The notes under the pieces are model-generated. The model searched no databases. It saw nothing but the letters and a program-made list of their open reading frames with translations, and was not told the DNA's origin. From Paracamarosporium sp. OC-R06-R3 (lineage: Eukaryota; Ascomycota; Dothideomycetes; Pleosporales; Didymosphaeriaceae), in NCBI GenBank assembly GCA_019828545.1, contig JACVRA010000072.1, forward strand, positions 112,697 through 176,696: a stretch of 64,000 nucleotides of DNA. The letters are read 5' to 3'. Shown piece by piece: positions 46,056 to 56,543 of this stretch (position 1 is the stretch's first letter; each line of letters opens with the position of its first letter). Position numbers and translations under genes: made by a program.

Positions 46056-46898
46056 AGGCTACACCTGCTTGTCAAACTCATTACAGGCAGCTATTTAATA
46101 GCTTAAGCAGTTAGGTAATTATCGATGATCAACCTACAAATGTGACATCGTAGGATCGATGCGAGATGGTGAAATTACTGATACTAGTGAACTTCCTAAC
46201 GATGGCGCATTTCTTTGGTGAGACGTTTCATCGATCTCGGACAATGAATACCAATATTCTAAATTCTGGAGACCTTTTATTAGACAACACCCTGTTTGCT
46301 CTTGACAGATTTCCTGGACCTTCAATCAATGAGTTTAGTGTCAACCTGATACAATAGAGGTTACTGCTGTCGCTTGAAGACAGCATGATTATAGGTGCAA
46401 GTATAACTCGTACAAGTACTTCCATGTTAGTTGAGCGGAGTATGCTCTGCCTTGCAGCTATTACCCAACGTTTCATCCCACTAAAGCCTCAGCTGATTGC
46501 TAGGTAAAGGTTGACCTACTGTTCTATGTCATACATCAGTAAGACTTATGAGGCCAAGGTTTTCACTCAGCTGCTGTCCATTTGTCGATGCTGTTGGGTA
46601 TTGTCGAACGCACTCAATAATACGGAACCGCACGTTACGCATTATCTTTTGAAGAACCTGGAGAATTTTGTACCAATCCGTTGGAAAACTAAGAGAAAAC
46701 CAGTCAGAGAGCTTGGGTATCCAATACTAATTCCCCAAACCTAAAAAGAAACATCTGCCCATCCTCCGAAACTCCCCAGCGAAATCATGAATTACCACCG
46801 TGCGCCTGACTCTGTGTTACCGCTTCAGGGTAAAGTATGACCCCGTCGCACTGTTCATAGTACGCAAAACCTAGTTTCAGACTTGAGAAAGGACCATA
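46056..46898. other. AT-rich intergenic region
   Basis: AT-rich, with short frames only. It forms the right end of the gene-poor block and the 3' flank of the DUF4211 gene. Confidence 0.5.
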
Positions 46899-48854
46899 CT
46901 AATTCCTCCTCCCCCAGCCTTTTCTAAAATCATTGTCCGCCTCAAGCGCATAATTCACCTGATCCTTATACAAGCGATGCAGTTTCTTCACCTCGCCATT
47001 CTTCTCCATCTCATCTACGACCTTATTCGCAAACTTCTGCCGCTTGCGCACGCTCCATTTATCCCGAACTACAAGCTGCTCGGCGGAGCAGTGGCCTTGG
47101 CGGACGAGGTAGTCTATGACCCAAGAGTTCAAGTGGTAGCGCCAGTGGTACAAAGTGTGAGCAACCTGAGCGTTGGCTTTGCATGTAGATCCCAGCGTAA
47201 ATGTTTTCGATTCAGGTGGAATACGCTCGCCTTGGGCATCATAGGTTGGTTTTTCACCGTTAAGCTCGATTTCTGACCCAGTCGAAGAGATAGCGGATGA
47301 ATCCGAATCCGAATCAGAGTCGGAAGCATTAGCAGCCAGTGGCTCGAGGGTCTCCTTATGATATGGCTTCCCGGTGAAGGTCAGTTCAAAAGTCGCTGGG
47401 TGGCTTTTGCGGTTACAAGCTTCACAATGCGGCTCCATAATCGCACGAGTTTGGGGATCAATGTCGCTAATAGCAATTTCGGGTCGCGCGCGGATCGCTC
47501 TTGTAAAATCCTTGGTCCATGCTGAAGAATGATATTTGGAGCTAGCGAGACCGTTGACTTCGTCGTTGAGCTTTCTGAAAGTCATGTCGTAAACCTCGTC
47601 ATTCGAGGAAAATGCAGGGTTGATTTTCTTCTGCACCATCCATTCGATCGCGTACTTGAATAGATCGCGAGGCTTTGCATTGCGCAGGCTGCTGAATTGA
47701 AGCGGTAACGCATGCTCTGCTGGTACGCCAATGGGTGCGTCGTCATCGTTAATGAAGTCTTCGTCCTCTTCGTTACCGTATAGAGCTTCTTGAGCAGTGG
47801 CACTATATTCCTCCTCGCCGGTGTCATCACTTTCATGCTGTTCGCTCGAATCTTCGTCTTGCTCTTCTGGAATGATCTCAAGATCAGAATCAGAATCCGA
47901 GTCCACTACGACCGGCTTCTTCCGCCCTGCTGACGACGATGGAGGCTCGCTAGTGGCCGCCCGCCGTTTCTTCAAAGCTTCCAGTGCCTTCTCTCGTCCG
48001 GTTTTGGCTTTGCTCTGCGTACTGCCTAGACCGAGAGGGGATGACTGCAAGAAAGCCAGGTCTTCCTTTAGCTCATCGGCTTCAGCGTTTGACGCCTCAT
48101 CTTGCTCCTCGCCGTCGCTATCTGTGACTGGTGTGGAAGCACGTCGTCTCAATCGGCGGCCTTTCCGCCTACTTCGGGCCTCTTCTTCCTCAGACGACGC
48201 AGTAACAGGCTTCTTTCGCTTTCGTGTGGACTTTACTGGAGTTACTACTACTTCTCCTTCGCTCTCAGACTCTGGAGCGTCTTCCCTTGATGGGGATGCT
48301 TGTCGAGCAACACGACGGTCCTTGTTCTTTGAACGCTTCTCCACGCCAGAAGCTTCTATGGCCTTGTTCCGCTTTCTTGTGGGTTTTTGTTGGACCACTG
48401 TAACCTCGCCACCGCTTTCCTGGTCCGAAGAATCGTTCGACGTCGCAACTTTCCGAACACCTCGATGTTTTCTCTGCTTGGGACGTGTCTCCTCTTCATC
48501 GTCCGATATGACTACTGTTCTTGCTTGCCGGGTAGACTTTTTTGGAGAGGGAGCTACATGCACCTCACCGTAATCTTCACTTGATTCTGAACTCTCAGAA
48601 GAAATGGCGATCTCGTTGTCGGAACTGCCAAACATGCCGCGCTTATTTTGACTGACAGGCATGCCCAGTTTCATGCTCCTCTCTGTCTCTTGCTGCAGTC
48701 GCAACCGCTTCGCAGGGCGGCTTGGCGATGGCCCATCGTCGCTGTCGCTGCTAACGACGAGTGTTGCCTTCGTAGGTCTTGGTGAGGCATTTGACGCAGG
48801 AGAAAAGTTGAGCTTGGTCTGCCGAGCACGTGCAAGTGGTCGTTTCGGAGGCAT
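46899..48854 (-). CDS. DUF4211 nuclear protein with PIP-like and SUMO-interaction-like motifs
   Basis: A single exon of 651 residues. The C-terminal half (about 364-650) is a DUF4211 domain: EDFINDDDAPIGVPAEHALP, then DLFKYAIEWMVQKKINPAFS, HCEACNRKSHPATFEL, TLYHWRYHLNSWVIDYL and KFANKVVDEMEKNGEVKKL. The CxxC...H part may bind zinc. The N-terminal half is disordered and charged. It begins with a PIP-like box QTKLNFS (12-18) and carries several hydrophobic-then-acidic stretches like SUMO-interaction motifs (LVVSSDSDD 32-40, VVISDDEEE 114-122, VVVDSDSD near 315-322, LEIIPEE 325-331). Three imperfect repeats with GEV..V and TRK/Q-basic signatures start near 96, 149 and 200. It is likely chromatin- or replication-linked; the function is not established. 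Confidence 0.85.
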   Translation of the reverse strand: MPPKRPLARARQTKLNFSPASNASPRPTKATLVVSSDSDDGPSPSRPAKRLRLQQETERSMKLGMPVSQNKRGMFGSSDNEIAISSESSESSEDYGEVHVAPSPKKSTRQARTVVISDDEEETRPKQRKHRGVRKVATSNDSSDQESGGEVTVVQQKPTRKRNKAIEASGVEKRSKNKDRRVARQASPSREDAPESESEGEVVVTPVKSTRKRKKPVTASSEEEEARSRRKGRRLRRRASTPVTDSDGEEQDEASNAEADELKEDLAFLQSSPLGLGSTQSKAKTGREKALEALKKRRAATSEPPSSSAGRKKPVVVDSDSDSDLEIIPEEQDEDSSEQHESDDTGEEEYSATAQEALYGNEEDEDFINDDDAPIGVPAEHALPLQFSSLRNAKPRDLFKYAIEWMVQKKINPAFSSNDEVYDMTFRKLNDEVNGLASSKYHSSAWTKDFTRAIRARPEIAISDIDPQTRAIMEPHCEACNRKSHPATFELTFTGKPYHKETLEPLAANASDSDSDSDSSAISSTGSEIELNGEKPTYDAQGERIPPESKTFTLGSTCKANAQVAHTLYHWRYHLNSWVIDYLVRQGHCSAEQLVVRDKWSVRKRQKFANKVVDEMEKNGEVKKLHRLYKDQVNYALEADNDFRKGWGRRN

Positions 48855-49355
48855 CGTGTAATCTAGGTGATGTTCAAGCGCGCGCGATGCGCGTCCGGTT
48901 CACGCGGGGGGTCGGAGCGCCCTCGCTGTTGTGGTAGGGCTTTAATACAGTCGTAGATGCAAGAAGCGCAAGTAATAGAGTATGGTAGGAGGGTTTTAGA
49001 TGGTAGGAATACCCTAAAAGGTTAAGTGAGAGACTGTCGCAAACAAACAGCGGGGTCTGCGCTGCAGGCAACATTATTTTAGCGGCCGTTAGCGTCTCGC
49101 GCGAACACGTGACGTCACTGCACTGGGTATTGCGATGCCAAATTATCTACATGTGGAGCAGAGAGTATTCTCGATATATAGTCGCTATATAGCTGTCTCT
49201 GTATTGCACAGATCGGAGAAACAGATGGTGTCAAGACCGCCTGGCAAGTATGGTCCGATCGTCTTGATTAAGTACTTGCGCAGCAATTTGTTGAGCAGTG
49301 TATCTGTACCTGACACCAAAAGACGTCGCTCTCTATGCTTCTGTCGTACGCAAGG
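48855..49355. other. Promoter of the DUF4211 gene and 3' flank of the acetyltransferase
   Basis: GC-rich palindromic runs (GCGCGCGATGCGCG) near 48,878-48,891 lie just upstream of the DUF4211 start. The rest is AT-rich. No gene is visible. Confidence 0.4.
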
Positions 49356-50155
49356 TTACTTTCGGGCGGATTTTCCTCTTTTCTTCATTTTCGCTCTGTC
49401 GCCCTCGACTTCTTCTAACCACGTCCCTTCCGACCCAACTGGTTCCCAAAGCATCAGCGCGTCGCTATACTCTTCACATAGTTTAATTTCGTCCACGATC
49501 TTGAAACCACTCTTTAAGTACAGATTTTTTCCGACGATACTGGCTTCCAATGTCAAGGGCAGGTTCTCGTCCGCGGCCAGTTTCTGTCCGTGCTGAACCA
49601 GCAGGCTTCCAACCCCACGGCGCTGGTGTTTTGGCGACACGCAAATGAGTCCTAGATGCCAACGAGGGTTGAGGGGCGTGAAATAGTTCCAGGGCTCCAG
49701 TTCTATATATTCTGCCAACCGTTTGGGATCACTTGCGCGATTTAGAAACTTTGTGTCGTACCACATCTCCCAGTCAAGGAGCATGCGTTCAAACTCTGCG
49801 GCGGTCAGCAGAGAGCGCGAACGGACGAACTAATAGACAAACTCCTGAATAATGAATCTGTGTGCCATGTTTCAGCAGCTTTATCCCCTGCGCTTCGATG
49901 GAGGAATGCAAAACCAGTGACTTCAGACTTTCCACTCCAGTTAAGATCGCCCTCTTCGGTCACAACCACGAATCCATATTGTCCTATCCCAACTAGGCGA
50001 GCGCGCAATCGTATACTCTGATTTCTCCTCAAGTCTCCCGGATATCTGTCGCGCCCAGGATTCAGCCAATCATAGAACTCATCATTTTCCAATGCTTGCT
50101 CTGTGATGTCGATTATTTCGGGAAGATCTGCTCTTGTAACGGGTCGCAAGTGCAT
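49356..50155 (-). CDS. GNAT-family N-acetyltransferase
   Basis: Exons 50155-49843 and 49795-49356 are joined across a 47-nt intron (donor GTTTGT, branch TGCTGACC, acceptor CGCAG), giving 250 residues. Without splicing, the first part ends in a stop and the second is in another frame; the intron restores DSLFR-K-FERMLLDWE. The protein starts MHLRPVTRADLPEIIDI, typical of GNAT alpha 1. It has VTGFAFLHR on the central strand and the acetyl-CoA loop in HLGLICVSPKHQRRGVGSLL (Q/R-x-x-G-x-G), then ASIVGKNLYLKSGFKIVDE. The substrate is not predictable; many fungal members act on small molecules. It lies 434 bp from the 3' end of the hydrolase. Confidence 0.85.
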
Positions 50156-50589
50156 TGTGAACCGGTTTGCTCGGAATAATAAAGTCGTGTTCCTCTTCGA
50201 TGTGGGGAATTGACGGCTACTTTTATCACTTGCGTCGTAGGCGCCAAGAAGGGCTGCCTGGAAGGGCGTTATTTACGCCGCATATACCGTATACTAGCTA
50301 GTGTACGGCGGTACTAGCGATCACCAAATGAAGAAGGTGCATAACACAAAAACGCGGTGCTACAGGTGTGAGCACATCTGAGGCAGTCTTTATGCTCGAT
50401 TTTGTCAACCATACGAAGTACTTGTTGCGATCCACGATTGATTTACATTCAATTCATAATGGACTATACTCGCTACAAACGGAGTAAGCATTTGATGTGA
50501 TGCACTAGGTGCGCCCTGCATCCCATACACTATATGCATAGATGTCTGCGATAGCATGAGACACCAGTCTCAAAGGTATATCGGTTGAC
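50156..50589. other. Intergenic region between acetyltransferase and hydrolase
   Basis: 5' flank of the acetyltransferase and 3' flank of the hydrolase. No further feature seen. Confidence 0.5.
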
Positions 50590-51595
50590 TCAAAGTCGCT
50601 TTCCAAACCACTCCAAAACCTGCGTCACTGAGTCCTCGAGCGCTTTCCTTTCGGCGGGGTCCTCAGGGTTTCCTCTCACGCTGAAACCGTGCCTTCCTGG
50701 CTTATACACGATATGCTCCGTCTCTGGTGTAAATTCACCGGCTGCTTTCCGCTTCTTCTCGATATCTTCGATTTCGCCTTTCTGTTTGAACGGGGTGACA
50801 GAATCCTTTTCACCCCAGCCAAAGCTCACAGGAACAGCCAAACCTTCAACATCCTCTGGAAGGACCACGTTAGAAGGATGGAGTGCGACTCCTGCGTCGA
50901 TGAGCGGCACTGTCTTGCCGTCAACAACTTGAATGGATTCGCTCGACCGCCCAGCACGCATAACATATCTGCCGCCCCAGCACATGCCCACCATCCCGAT
51001 CTTCTTTCCTTTCGCCTCGTCGGATCGCCTCAGCTTTGCCAGCCACTCTACACAAGTCTTGTGGGTTTTTTCCTTGCCATGTCTTCCCGTCCAGATCACA
51101 TAACTTGGCAAGTTGGCCAATAGGCCTCCGTACTTTGATAAGGTAGACTGATTTGCGGCGTCGGTAGGGATGAGGATGTCGGCGAGTTTAAGACTAACGG
51201 GATCGCCTTAATGTGTAAGAACTTGAGTGATCATGGCTAGGTATGCTATACAGCGTACCTTCGAAAAAATCGGGCATGTAGACAAGATACTCCCCACTCT
51301 TCGCGTATGAGTCCGCAATGAGTTTATTGTTTGGCAGTGAGTGACTAAAAACGTCGGAATAGATGACTACGATGGCGCGAGGGTCCGTTCTGTTGCCGAT
51401 AATGTAGGTGTTCAAGCCATGGAGGGGCTCAATAGTTCCTTGTGGTAGACCTGCATGAATGGTGCCCTTGAAACTGTCAGCGTCTTGCAGGAAAACGGCT
51501 TGAGCATCAAAGCTGCGAAGACTTACACTGATGCACTCTTCGCAGGCCGTCTCTTTGCCTCCAGTCTTCTTACCGGTTAGTGGACAGGAGCTCAT
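50590..51595 (-). CDS. Dienelactone hydrolase family protein
   Basis: Exons 51595-51259 and 51206-50590, with a 52-nt intron (donor GTACGC, acceptor TTAAG) restoring PDFFEG-DPVSL, give 317 residues. The start has a CEEC motif and KGTIHAGLPQGT then LHGLNTYIIGN, as in fungal DLH proteins. The alpha/beta-hydrolase core has the nucleophile Cys in GMCWGGRY, the acid in GWGEKDSVTP and the His in GRHGFSVRG. These enzymes open lactones or cleave esters in aromatic and xenobiotic catabolism. An oddity: residues 22-41 form an extra segment between CEEC and KGTIH which carries intron-like signals (GTAAGT, GCTGAC, CAG), but its removal (53 nt) would break the frame. So either the segment is translated or the true splice differs. 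Confidence 0.85.
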
Positions 51596-52638
51596 TATAT
51601 CTCACAATTAAAAGAAATGCAGATAACGGCTTCAGAAACTCTGGCTGACTAGTAATAATTCTGCAGTGTTGAGAACGTGGAGGCAGACAGGTTTATCGAC
51701 ATTCAACTTATATAATTTAGTAGTATGACATGCACTCTAGTCTCGCGTACTCCTCGCGCGATTCTCGCGGCCCCCCAAACTCGGCCCCGAATCCCTGTTG
51801 CCTGCTACCAGGTGCTGGCGCTTCGGTTAAGACCCCGCGGCTTGAGATCGTAATATACTATTCGCGGCAGTATCATTGGCGCAAACCAATGCATCTCATC
51901 GAAAATTATCTGTAACAAAGTGTAGTGATTATCCAACCCCATGTGCGCATACCCTGTATTCCCTTCTCGCCTTCTGAGCACTTGTGATGCAATCGAAGAT
52001 GACACAACACCGTATAGCTTACCAACAAATTAGGCATACGGGTGTGGCAGGCGCAATCGACCAGCAAGCACGCTTCTCTAACGCGTAATCTTGATGGGGC
52101 GATCAGCCATTAGGCCTAGGCCATCACAAGCCATCAACGCCAGATAAGGCTGCGATCCGGTTGTCCTGGTAGATCAAGAGGAGTGTACCGCCCATGGGCT
52201 TCGTCTGACACTACAACGGCCAATAGACTCCCCAGCATTGTCCAATAACAAGGCTAAAGTGGACCATGCACAATCGCAGGATTCTTGCTAGCTCAATGTT
52301 AATGGTTAGGTTGGAGCTTCAAGGGCGTAACTACAATGTACGGTGAGGAAAAGGTGGAAATACCCAGTGTTGTCTGTGAGGGCAATTTTCCGTATTCAGC
52401 GCTGAAACACCGTCGGCCAAAGATTTGAGCGGGTTGTAGAATGCGCGACACCTTGTCCACTTCGTCCTCTTAGTGTAAGCATAGTGGTATCACCGATGGA
52501 TTGTGGATATCTGCTATGCCTAAGTAGGTACATTGGAGCGCCTGCAATGCTGGTGCGCTAAACCACTCGGCGACATCTCAGATTCAAACTCCATAACCTA
52601 ACAAGGTCGCAAAGCCATCTCAGCCACCTGGAAACATC
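51596..52638. promoter_or_regulatory. Divergent promoter region of the hydrolase and the Zn2Cys6 regulator
   Basis: About 1 kb between divergent starts. Nothing coding is seen. Zn2Cys6 proteins often bind paired CGG/CCG triplets; several single CGG and CCG triplets are present, but no strong symmetrical pair stood out. Confidence 0.4.
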
Positions 52639-55026
52639 ATGTCACAAGGTCCTCCTTCCTCCGCTTATACCGCTGACCCCACATCGAGTTTAACAGCACC
52701 TGACCGGTCACAGCCACCCACTGGGGCAAAGCCGCGGAGCTGCATCACCTGCCGCAACCGTAGAGTACGCTGTGATAAGAAGTCGCCCTGCTCGAATTGT
52801 CGTCGCGCGAACATCGCATGCGTCGTTCCTTCGGCAGAAGGGCCGCCGAGATGGGCCCGTAACTTGGGAAAGCGCCCAGGTGCTGCTGGTGCTAGTTCAC
52901 AGCCCATAACTCCAAACCTAATTAAAGTCAAAGAGAGGTTGAGAAATTTGGAAGGGCTGGTGAAGCAATTTAGTCGCGAGATTGACGAAGCCAACGCAGC
53001 AGTAGACGCGCCAACCAGCGTTCCTTTGACCGATACTGGCGGAGGCGAACAATCAGCGTTAGATTCAGGAGCTCAAGCTACCCGTGATACCGACTCAGTT
53101 CCCAGCCAACACGGGCAGTTTTGTGGAGCCAACGCTCACTACGTGACCAGCAGCTTCTGGACGAAGATTGACCAGGAGCTTGCTGGGCTTCGAGCAGATA
53201 CTCGAAATTTTACAGAACCGGAATCCGACGGTTCAGACGATGATGTTTTCCCGATACAAGAGACAGCTGCAGAGTTACTACCACCACAAGCACCTTTGAG
53301 ACCTGGAGCTCTACTGTTTGGATCCAATCCAAACGCACCGCTAGATGATTACCGTCCCTTAGCAAGCCAAATATCATATCTCTTGGAAGTATATGAGCGC
53401 AACGTCAACTACTTCTTCCGCGCCGTACACATGCCAACGTTGTTAAAGAGTATTCGCTCCTCACAGAACATGGCAGCGCTGTCCCCTTCAGATGAGGCAC
53501 TCCTCTTCGCTGTATATTACGCAGCAATAGCCTCTATGGAAGACTCAGACGTCCAACCTAGCTTCGGATGTTCGAAGGCCTCACTCACAACGAAATATCG
53601 CTTGGGACTCGAAACATGTCTGGCTCGAGCGGACTTTCTCAACAACCCTACCATCACTGTTATACAAGCTTTGATACTGTTCCTTGGTCTTCATCGCAGG
53701 CATGATAGTCCTAGGTTTGTGTGGATGATGTTTGGGTTGGTGACTCGAATGGCACAGTATCTAGGCTTACACAGAGATGGAGAACACTCCCCTCATCTAA
53801 GCGTTTTCGAAGTTGAGATGGGTAGGAGGGTTTGGTGGGCAATGTGTCTCGTTGACCAGAAGACGTCTGAGGACCAAGGGACACACATGTCATATGCATC
53901 TCTCGACTTCGACACAAAACCGCCTCTCAACATCAACGACTCAGACATTGACCCCCAAACAACGGTAGCGCCACCCGAACGTTACGGTGTGACAGACATG
54001 TCCTTCGCGCGTATCAGTGCTGCCCTGGTAGAAGTACACCGAAAGCTCCTTTCGTCCAGTCCAAATCTGAACCTTGATGAAAAAGTCCGCCTCATTGGCC
54101 AGATTTTCGAAAATTTTCGAACGCAGTATTTGCAATATACAACCGATACAGACGGTGGCATAGAGTACTGGGTCTCAGTCTGTATGGCACGCCTCGTAAT
54201 GGCAAAGTTGACGCTTCTTTCCTTCCTCCCCATCGTTCGCCCGCCTGCCTCCAGGCTTATCGCCTCACCGACAATTGATACGTCCCACTACACGAAACTG
54301 TTTCATGCTGCGATCCACGTAGCGGAGTACAACCACGCGATAAATGCAGAGGAGACGTGTAGACACTGGCGCTGGGCATACCAGACGTGTACGCACTGGC
54401 ATTCGTCCGTATATCTTGCGTTAGAAATACCAAGAAGGGAGTGGGGACCGCTTGTGGAAAGGGCATGGGTTGCGCTGAACAGTCCATGGTTGATTCCTGA
54501 TAAGGCATTGAAAGAGCAAGACACCCAAATATGGTTCCCCATCAGAAAGCTGATTCGGAACGTACAGAGGCATCGTGAAGCGGAATTGCGTCGCCTCCGG
54601 GCAGATCCACAGGCTGCTCGCGAACTAGAGATGAAAGACAGAGAGATGCCCTCCGCCTCACACCCTGCTCCGTTTAGTACGGCTGGACTGGATAATGTTT
54701 TCCTCCAACGGTGGCATCGAGTTGTAGGGCTTGAAGACGGCTCGCAGAACACCATGTCGAGCGCAGCGCTCGACGATCCGCTAGTGTTTTTCACATACAG
54801 TGCTTACCTTGATGTGGACAACCCGATCAGGCACGCAACGGCAGGGCAAGCAGGTGGGGAAGCACTGGAGACTGCTGCTGTCGGTGCAGAAAGCGTGTTC
54901 ACTGAAATGGGCCCATGGTCTGGGGATACTGAAATGGAGCTGGACCCTGGAGAGGACTGGCAAGCTTGGATCGAATCGGCACTGACTGCTGAGCATGCAG
55001 ACCTACAAGAAGATCCCCGAAGCTGA
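52639..55026 (+). CDS. Zn2Cys6 fungal transcription factor
   Basis: A single exon of 795 residues. The binuclear zinc cluster is complete at C35, C38, C45, C51, C54 and C61 (spacing C-x2-C-x6-C-x5-C-x2-C-x6-C), with a basic linker and a short coiled-coil (LIKVKERLRNLEGLVKQFS, about 94-112) for dimerisation. The middle-homology fungal_trans domain spans roughly 250-560, with LEVYERNVNYFFRAVHMPTL, FVWMMFGLVTRMAQYLGLHR and VEMGRRVWWAMCLVDQKTSE. The C-terminus is acidic and may activate transcription. It is divergent from the dienelactone hydrolase, so local control of the hydrolase and acetyltransferase is possible but unproven. Confidence 0.93.
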   Translation: MSQGPPSSAYTADPTSSLTAPDRSQPPTGAKPRSCITCRNRRVRCDKKSPCSNCRRANIACVVPSAEGPPRWARNLGKRPGAAGASSQPITPNLIKVKERLRNLEGLVKQFSREIDEANAAVDAPTSVPLTDTGGGEQSALDSGAQATRDTDSVPSQHGQFCGANAHYVTSSFWTKIDQELAGLRADTRNFTEPESDGSDDDVFPIQETAAELLPPQAPLRPGALLFGSNPNAPLDDYRPLASQISYLLEVYERNVNYFFRAVHMPTLLKSIRSSQNMAALSPSDEALLFAVYYAAIASMEDSDVQPSFGCSKASLTTKYRLGLETCLARADFLNNPTITVIQALILFLGLHRRHDSPRFVWMMFGLVTRMAQYLGLHRDGEHSPHLSVFEVEMGRRVWWAMCLVDQKTSEDQGTHMSYASLDFDTKPPLNINDSDIDPQTTVAPPERYGVTDMSFARISAALVEVHRKLLSSSPNLNLDEKVRLIGQIFENFRTQYLQYTTDTDGGIEYWVSVCMARLVMAKLTLLSFLPIVRPPASRLIASPTIDTSHYTKLFHAAIHVAEYNHAINAEETCRHWRWAYQTCTHWHSSVYLALEIPRREWGPLVERAWVALNSPWLIPDKALKEQDTQIWFPIRKLIRNVQRHREAELRRLRADPQAARELEMKDREMPSASHPAPFSTAGLDNVFLQRWHRVVGLEDGSQNTMSSAALDDPLVFFTYSAYLDVDNPIRHATAGQAGGEALETAAVGAESVFTEMGPWSGDTEMELDPGEDWQAWIESALTAEHADLQEDPRS

Positions 55027-55572
55027 TTGAGTGCGAGAGTATTCTTGACAAGGGCATGCCTTTATAGGCGATGTTGTGTATCATTGGCAAGAATTTTCAT
55101 AACGTGCGCCTGGGGACGGCCAATTCGAAATCGTATTGTATCCTCAGGTGGAGACCAGACACAAATGATTATGCATTATGCAATCTGCTGATGACTTATC
55201 ACACAATGAGTGATTCCGCAATTGAATATAGTCGCATCGGTAGAAACCAACTCAATAGGTAGTGTTGTGTTTCGTCTGAAGGGCCGATGGCAGTGAACTA
55301 GGCCCGAGTGATGGGAGGCACATCCAGAATCGGTCTAGCGCTCGCTTAACCCCCCGCCAAGATTCTCCAGTGTGCGCGACGAAAATCGCACCTCCAAATC
55401 CACGCCTTCGTGAACGACAGCCCCGACGCAGACCGACGACACCGCCTCGAGCAACCAACCAGTACGTTCTCTCACACCAGACCTGTTACAAACTCTACGC
55501 AGGAAGGACGGCAGCGCTAACGGTCGCCGCAGCAGCGAACTCTCCGCTTCAACCTCGCTCCAACCACACAAT
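55027..55572. other. Promoter of the S29 gene
   Basis: 3' flank of the regulator, then the promoter and C-rich leader of the ribosomal protein gene (C/A-rich from about 55,370 to 55,570, typical for translation genes). Confidence 0.5.
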
Positions 55573-55960
55573 ATGTCTCACGAATCCGTCTGGTACTCGC
55601 GCCCGCGCACCTACGGCAAGGGCTCCCGCGAGTGGTACGTCTAGCCTCCTTATATACACGCGCAATGGCCGATCCTTGGTGGGGTTGGAGAACAATGATG
55701 GACAGGCCGGGGGCATAATGGAGTACCTGAATGGATGTGTGCTAACGGATTGTGAACAGCCGCGTCTGCACCCACAAGGCCGGTCTCATCCGCAAGTACG
55801 GCCTCAACATCTGCCGTCAGTGCTTCCGTGAGAAGAGCGCCGACATTGGTTTCGTCAAGGTACGGATTTTCTACCACTACGCTGCACGCACACATTCCGC
55901 AACCGACGTACCGCAAATCTACCAAGAACATAAGGAACTGACGTCTAATAGCACCGATAA
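55573..55960 (+). CDS. rps29: 40S ribosomal protein S29 (uS14)
   Basis: Exons 55573-55634, 55760-55859 and 55952-55960 encode exactly 56 residues, the normal length. Introns are 125 nt (donor GTACGT, acceptor AACAG) and 92 nt (donor GTACGG, branch AACTGACG, acceptor AATAG). The last exon is 9 nt: two codons (HR) plus the stop. [20 protein letters not shown] is followed by the zinc ligands C21, C24, C39 and C42 (CRVC and CRQC), then [12 protein letters not shown]. It is a component of the small-subunit head. The gene is easily missed because no single exon exceeds 100 nt. Confidence 0.97.
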
Positions 55961-56543
55961 ATTCCCTATGTATCGGCAATTGGAGTAGCGAAGGGAATGG
56001 CGTGATGGTTATACGCAATGACAAAGTGACGAACACGGATACGAGGGCGTGAGGGAGAGCCTTACATCGGATATGGCATGCATGCATTGCTGGGCTCTTT
56101 CGGTTATCCTATCCCGCTTATAGACAGGGATGGGAGGTGTCGGGTTCGGTTCGATAACAAATTCAAGTCCTAAATTCCACAAGCATGGGTCCGTGTGTCG
56201 CACGAGCATATCACGCGTCGGTGTGAGGAATACAGAGCGTCGTTGGATGTTAAAATCGAGAATGAGGAGACCAATGTTCAGTCGTGGCTGACAACTCGAA
56301 TTAACCACTAAAACTTGGATAAACGCTCGCGACGAAGCAGTCCACACACTTGGACAGAACCAGTGTTTGATTGTCCACTTGCACTGCTAATGCCAGCAGT
56401 TCCGGAGTGTTCGAACATTGAAATGCATTACTATTGATCATGCACAAAGCTATATACCATGATTCCCTTATGCAACCGTTGGCGTCAACCGCGGAGCCAG
56501 AACGCCCCAGAACGCCATACCCACCACCTCGACACTCTGTCAT
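55961..56543. other. Convergent 3' region
   Basis: Interval between the 3' ends of the S29 gene and the polymerase alpha B-subunit gene. No gene seen. Confidence 0.5.

Noticed and set aside
47797..48573. 258-codon plus-strand frame
   Set aside because: Antisense of the DUF4211 coding sequence.
52530..52600. tRNA-like stretch on the minus strand (TCGCCGAGTGG, box A-like)
   Set aside because: No box B, no acceptor stem pairing and no standard anticodon arm follow; the resemblance is limited to the D-arm.
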